This document shows, one piece after another, positions 62,011-64,000 of a stretch of 64,000 nt of DNA. Made by a program: the position numbers and the translations under genes. The notes beneath the pieces are model-generated. The model did not search any database. It was given only the letters and a program-made list of their open reading frames with translations, and was not told where the DNA came from. Origin of the DNA: Massilia sp. KIM (lineage in GTDB: Bacteria > Pseudomonadota > Gammaproteobacteria > Burkholderiales > Burkholderiaceae_D). Numbering within the stretch: the stretch's first letter is position 1; every line of letters begins with the position of its first letter. The stretch is taken from assembly GCF_002007115.1 (NCBI RefSeq), contig NZ_MVAD01000001.1, positions 1,736,001 through 1,800,000 of the forward strand. Direction: 5' to 3'.

Positions 62011-62591
62011 CAGTGGAAGGTCGGCGCGTAACGCGTACGATAACCGTCGAGCACCAGCTGGTCGCCGTCGTAGCTGACGGTGATGCGGATGCGCAGCACG
62101 TCGGTATCGGCCAGGCTGCCGTTCGAGCCGACGCCGTTCAGCACCTGGGGGGTGATCGTCACCGTGGCCCGGTAGCCCGGCAGGTTGAGGGAATTGCCGT
62201 TGGCGTCCGACAGCACGCCGCCCAGGTCGAAGGCGCTGGTGGCCTGGTTGGCCGCGGCCACGTAGTCGTTGACGTTGTCGAAGGGCCGGCCGTCGGTGTT
62301 CGGTTCCTGGCCCCAGTTCTCGCCGAGCGCGCAGGCCGCCGTGCCGGCGACCGTCTCGGGCTCGGGGTCGTTGGAACTCGGGTCACAAAAACTGAACTTC
62401 GCCTGGCGCACCTCTTCCATCAGGCCCTCGGCGATCATCAGGGCCTGCTTGCGGCGCAGCGGGTCGGCGCTGTTCTTGGTGGTCATGGTGAGCACGCCCA
62501 GCACCGCGGCCAGCGCCACGCCGACGATCACGATGAAGAGGATCAGCTCGATCAGTGTCAGGCCGGCCTGGCGCCGCAGCTTACTGGACAT
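62010..62591 (-). CDS. mshD: MSHA minor pseudopilin MshD
   Basis: 193 aa, type IV prepilin leader RRQAG/LTLIEL with Glu at +5 and hydrophobic helix ILFIVIVGVALAAVLGV. It is processed by the same prepilin peptidase as the other pilins. The start overlaps the end of mshC by 11 nt. Confidence 0.9.
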   Translation of the reverse strand: MSSKLRRQAGLTLIELILFIVIVGVALAAVLGVLTMTTKNSADPLRRKQALMIAEGLMEEVRQAKFSFCDPSSNDPEPETVAGTAACALGENWGQEPNTDGRPFDNVNDYVAAANQATSAFDLGGVLSDANGNSLNLPGYRATVTITPQVLNGVGSNGSLADTDVLRIRITVSYDGDQLVLDGYRTRYAPTFH

Positions 62592-63132
62592 AGCCGGTCT
62601 CCTGCGTCACCAGCACCGTGCGGCGCTCGCCCTCGCCGCTGATGCTCAGCGACAGCCCGCCAAAGGTGCCGTTCTGGAGCTGGGGACGACCGAGGGCGTC
62701 GAAGGCGAACTGGTTGACGGTGCTCGACACCGCGAAACTGACGCCGTCCGGCCGGCCGACGCAGTACCACCCGCTCGCCTGGCACCATGTTTCGCTGGCC
62801 TTGCCGACGGTGGAGCCGCCGGGGAACGCCACCCGGCTGGCGGCCGGGCAGTTGCCGTTCGGGGCCACGTGGCACAGGGCGATGCGGTTGTCGCCCAGTT
62901 CCACGAACACCGGTTCGTTGCGGGCGATGGCTGTCTTCTGGGCGTAGCGCAGCAAGGCGCGGGTCTGGTCGGCGAAGAAGGCGGCGTCGTAGCTCCCCCG
63001 GCTGAAATACCGGCCGACGCCGATCGCGCCCAGGATGCCGATCAGGACCAGCACGACGATCAGCTCCACCATCGTGAAGCCGGCATGGCGCGCGGGCCGC
63101 CCGCATCCAGCTGAGTGAGGGATGGTAAGCAT
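62581..63132 (-). CDS. mshC: MSHA minor pseudopilin MshC
   Basis: 183 aa. The prepilin peptidase site is RHAG/FTMVEL with a leader of about 18 residues and Glu at +5. The helix is IVVLVLIGILGAIGVGRYF; the globular part has Cys residues. It follows the pilin gene with a 15-nt gap on the same strand. Confidence 0.9.
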   Translation of the reverse strand: MLTIPHSAGCGRPARHAGFTMVELIVVLVLIGILGAIGVGRYFSRGSYDAAFFADQTRALLRYAQKTAIARNEPVFVELGDNRIALCHVAPNGNCPAASRVAFPGGSTVGKASETWCQASGWYCVGRPDGVSFAVSSTVNQFAFDALGRPQLQNGTFGGLSLSISGEGERRTVLVTQETGYVQ

Positions 63133-63147
63133 GTGCTCGAAGCCGGG

Positions 63148-63621
63148 CTATTCGCAGATCAGCGGATTGCTTGCCGGGCGGATGGTCGGCGGGAGATTGG
63201 CCCCGGTCGGCGCGCTGTATGAAATGAGACAGGTGCCGATGACAGGCGAACTGTCGTCCAGGCTGGCGGGGGACACGATCATCTCGTCCTTGTCGACCTC
63301 GATGCGGTAGGCCGGATCGTCCAAGCCTGCCACGGCAGCGAATGCCGTGCTGGCCTTCGGATAGCCGTTCACGATCTCGACTTCGATCCCTTCTACGATC
63401 ACCTTGTCACTCGGCTTGAGCAACCACTGCCCGTGGACGATCGCCGACGCCGAATTAAGCGCGCCGCGCGCAGCCTTCATCGTCGCCACTCGGGCATCGC
63501 CGCTGACGCGGGTAAACTTCGGCAACGCCACCGCCGCGAGAATGCCCAGCACAACGATCACGACGATCAGTTCGATCAAAGTGAAGCCTTGGTGATGCTT
63601 GCGCTGATGACGGATATGCAT
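63148..63621 (-). CDS. MSHA pilin protein (MshB/MshA type), copy 1
   Basis: 157 aa. Leader HQRKHHQG/FTLIEL with Glu at +5 and helix IVVIVVLGILAAVALPKF, a classic type IV pilin start. The globular part (GDARVATMKAARGALNSASAIVHGQW) is homologous to the partial pilin at the window edge, so the two are tandem paralogues. The start MHIRHQ was chosen over an upstream Met because it gives a short basic leader. Conserved Cys pair near the end (GTCLISY, NPLICE). Confidence 0.92.
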   Translation of the reverse strand: MHIRHQRKHHQGFTLIELIVVIVVLGILAAVALPKFTRVSGDARVATMKAARGALNSASAIVHGQWLLKPSDKVIVEGIEVEIVNGYPKASTAFAAVAGLDDPAYRIEVDKDEMIVSPASLDDSSPVIGTCLISYSAPTGANLPPTIRPASNPLICE

Positions 63622-63638
63622 GTCGTGTCCCGGAAAGT

Positions 63639-63673
63639 CAGCGGGCACGCTCGCAATGCGACCGTGCCCGCTG
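63639..63673 (-). terminator. Strong hairpin between the two pilin genes
   Basis: CAGCGGGCACG and CGTGCCCGCTG form a perfect 11-bp stem, with TCGC/GCGA extending it inside the loop across one mismatch. It lies between the stop of the edge pilin and the start of the next pilin. Only a short T-run (CTTTCC) follows, so it probably acts as a partial terminator or mRNA-protecting stem. Confidence 0.6.
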
Positions 63674-63696
63674 GTGTCACCTATTGACGCGCTGTG

Positions 63697-64000
63697 TTAT
63701 TCGCAGCTCGTCAGGCTCTGCGTGAAGGTCGGCGCAGCGTTGGTTGCAGCTTCGGCGTACTGCACATAGCAGTTCAGTCGCTGGTCAGCGGTCAGGCCGA
63801 CAGGGTGAAGCTTGGTGGTGGTGCCGGAGGTCACCACATCGTAGTCCACGCCGTTGGTGATGCCAGAGATCGGCGCAATGGTCGCCGCACTCGGATAGCC
63901 ATTGACGAAAGCCACAGTGACGCCTTCGATCGAATTCGTGGTGTTGGTGATCAGCCATTTGCCGTGTGCCATCGCCGAGGCCGATGCCATCGAACCACGG
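63697..64000 (-). CDS. mshA: MSHA pilin, major pilin candidate (partial, 5' end off window)
   Basis: C-terminal 100 residues of a type IV pilin; the gene begins beyond base 64000. Homologous to the next pilin: RGSMASASAMAHGKWLI corresponds to RGALNSASAIVHGQWLL, and a Cys pair near the end (LNCYVQY, LTSCE) matches. Being first in the cluster and followed by a strong hairpin, it is the likelier major subunit. Frame and stop (TAA) are clear. Confidence 0.88.
   Translation of the reverse strand, partial: RGSMASASAMAHGKWLITNTTNSIEGVTVAFVNGYPSAATIAPISGITNGVDYDVVTSGTTTKLHPVGLTADQRLNCYVQYAEAATNAAPTFTQSLTSCE

Noticed and set aside
1..64000. tRNA, rRNA, insertion sequence or prophage
   Set aside because: No tRNA-like cloverleaf with conserved T-loop, no transposase or integrase motifs, and no inverted-repeat-flanked gene were seen on reading both strands; a tRNAscan-type search would be needed to exclude a tRNA fully.

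Overview
The window is GC-rich chromosomal DNA of an aerobic betaproteobacterium, most likely family Oxalobacteraceae (Massilia/Telluria/Duganella type). This rests on the order bamD / rluD-pgeF / phaC-phaR, the TrxC-, RimO-, Mfd- and SerB-type proteins, and a complete-looking MSHA pilus locus. The genus is an inference. No rRNA, tRNA, insertion sequence, prophage or CRISPR array was seen.

Layout. (1) 1-9.1 kb, minus strand: a nutrient-uptake operon with a TonB-dependent receptor, an SsuD-like flavin monooxygenase, a Tat-exported peptide/nickel-type binding lipoprotein, two permeases and a double ATPase that runs off the left edge. (2) 9.4-9.7 kb: a DUF1428 protein. (3) 9.8-14.7 kb: a photoreceptor module. 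A photoactive-yellow-protein-type 4-coumarate ligase is divergent from a photoactive yellow protein (PYP) homologue. The PYP gene is translationally coupled to a PAS-PAS-GGDEF diguanylate cyclase and a PAS-GGDEF-EAL phosphodiesterase, and the two effectors share a related N-terminal PAS domain. This is the most interesting system in the window. (4) 14.8-15.8 kb: two tandem low-complexity lipoproteins with a conserved promoter-like element and strong terminators. (5) 15.9-23.1 kb: HDOD protein with a coupled 5'-nucleotidase, a YdeP-like molybdopterin oxidoreductase with FdhD, and a large membrane protein. (6) 23.2-36.6 kb: housekeeping and small metabolic genes (mfd, serB, SGNH hydrolase, VOC protein, cupin, Mut7-C protein, DUF72, trxC, PLP lyase, rimO). 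(7) 36.7-44.8 kb: PHA synthase and regulator, pgeF, rluD, bamD, yaaA, a PIN protein and an aminotransferase. (8) 44.9-50.9 kb: a lipoprotein-like gene broken by a stop, an IorAB-type molybdenum hydroxylase with a c-type cytochrome, and an SDR/LysR divergent pair around a perfect palindrome. (9) 50.9-64.0 kb, minus strand: the MSHA type IV pilus locus, running from pilin genes (right edge) through minor pilins and the tip protein MshQ to MshI, J, K, L, M and N.

How the parts may work together. The PYP module would make a light-controlled switch for cyclic di-GMP, with one predicted active cyclase carrying an inhibitory site and one predicted phosphodiesterase whose GGDEF lacks a metal-binding Asp. 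MSHA pili are c-di-GMP-controlled in Vibrio through MshE, so light-dependent attachment is a reasonable but untested hypothesis. PHA synthesis and the Mo-enzyme modules look independent. All start sites are judged by eye from ribosome-binding sites, overlaps and signal peptides.
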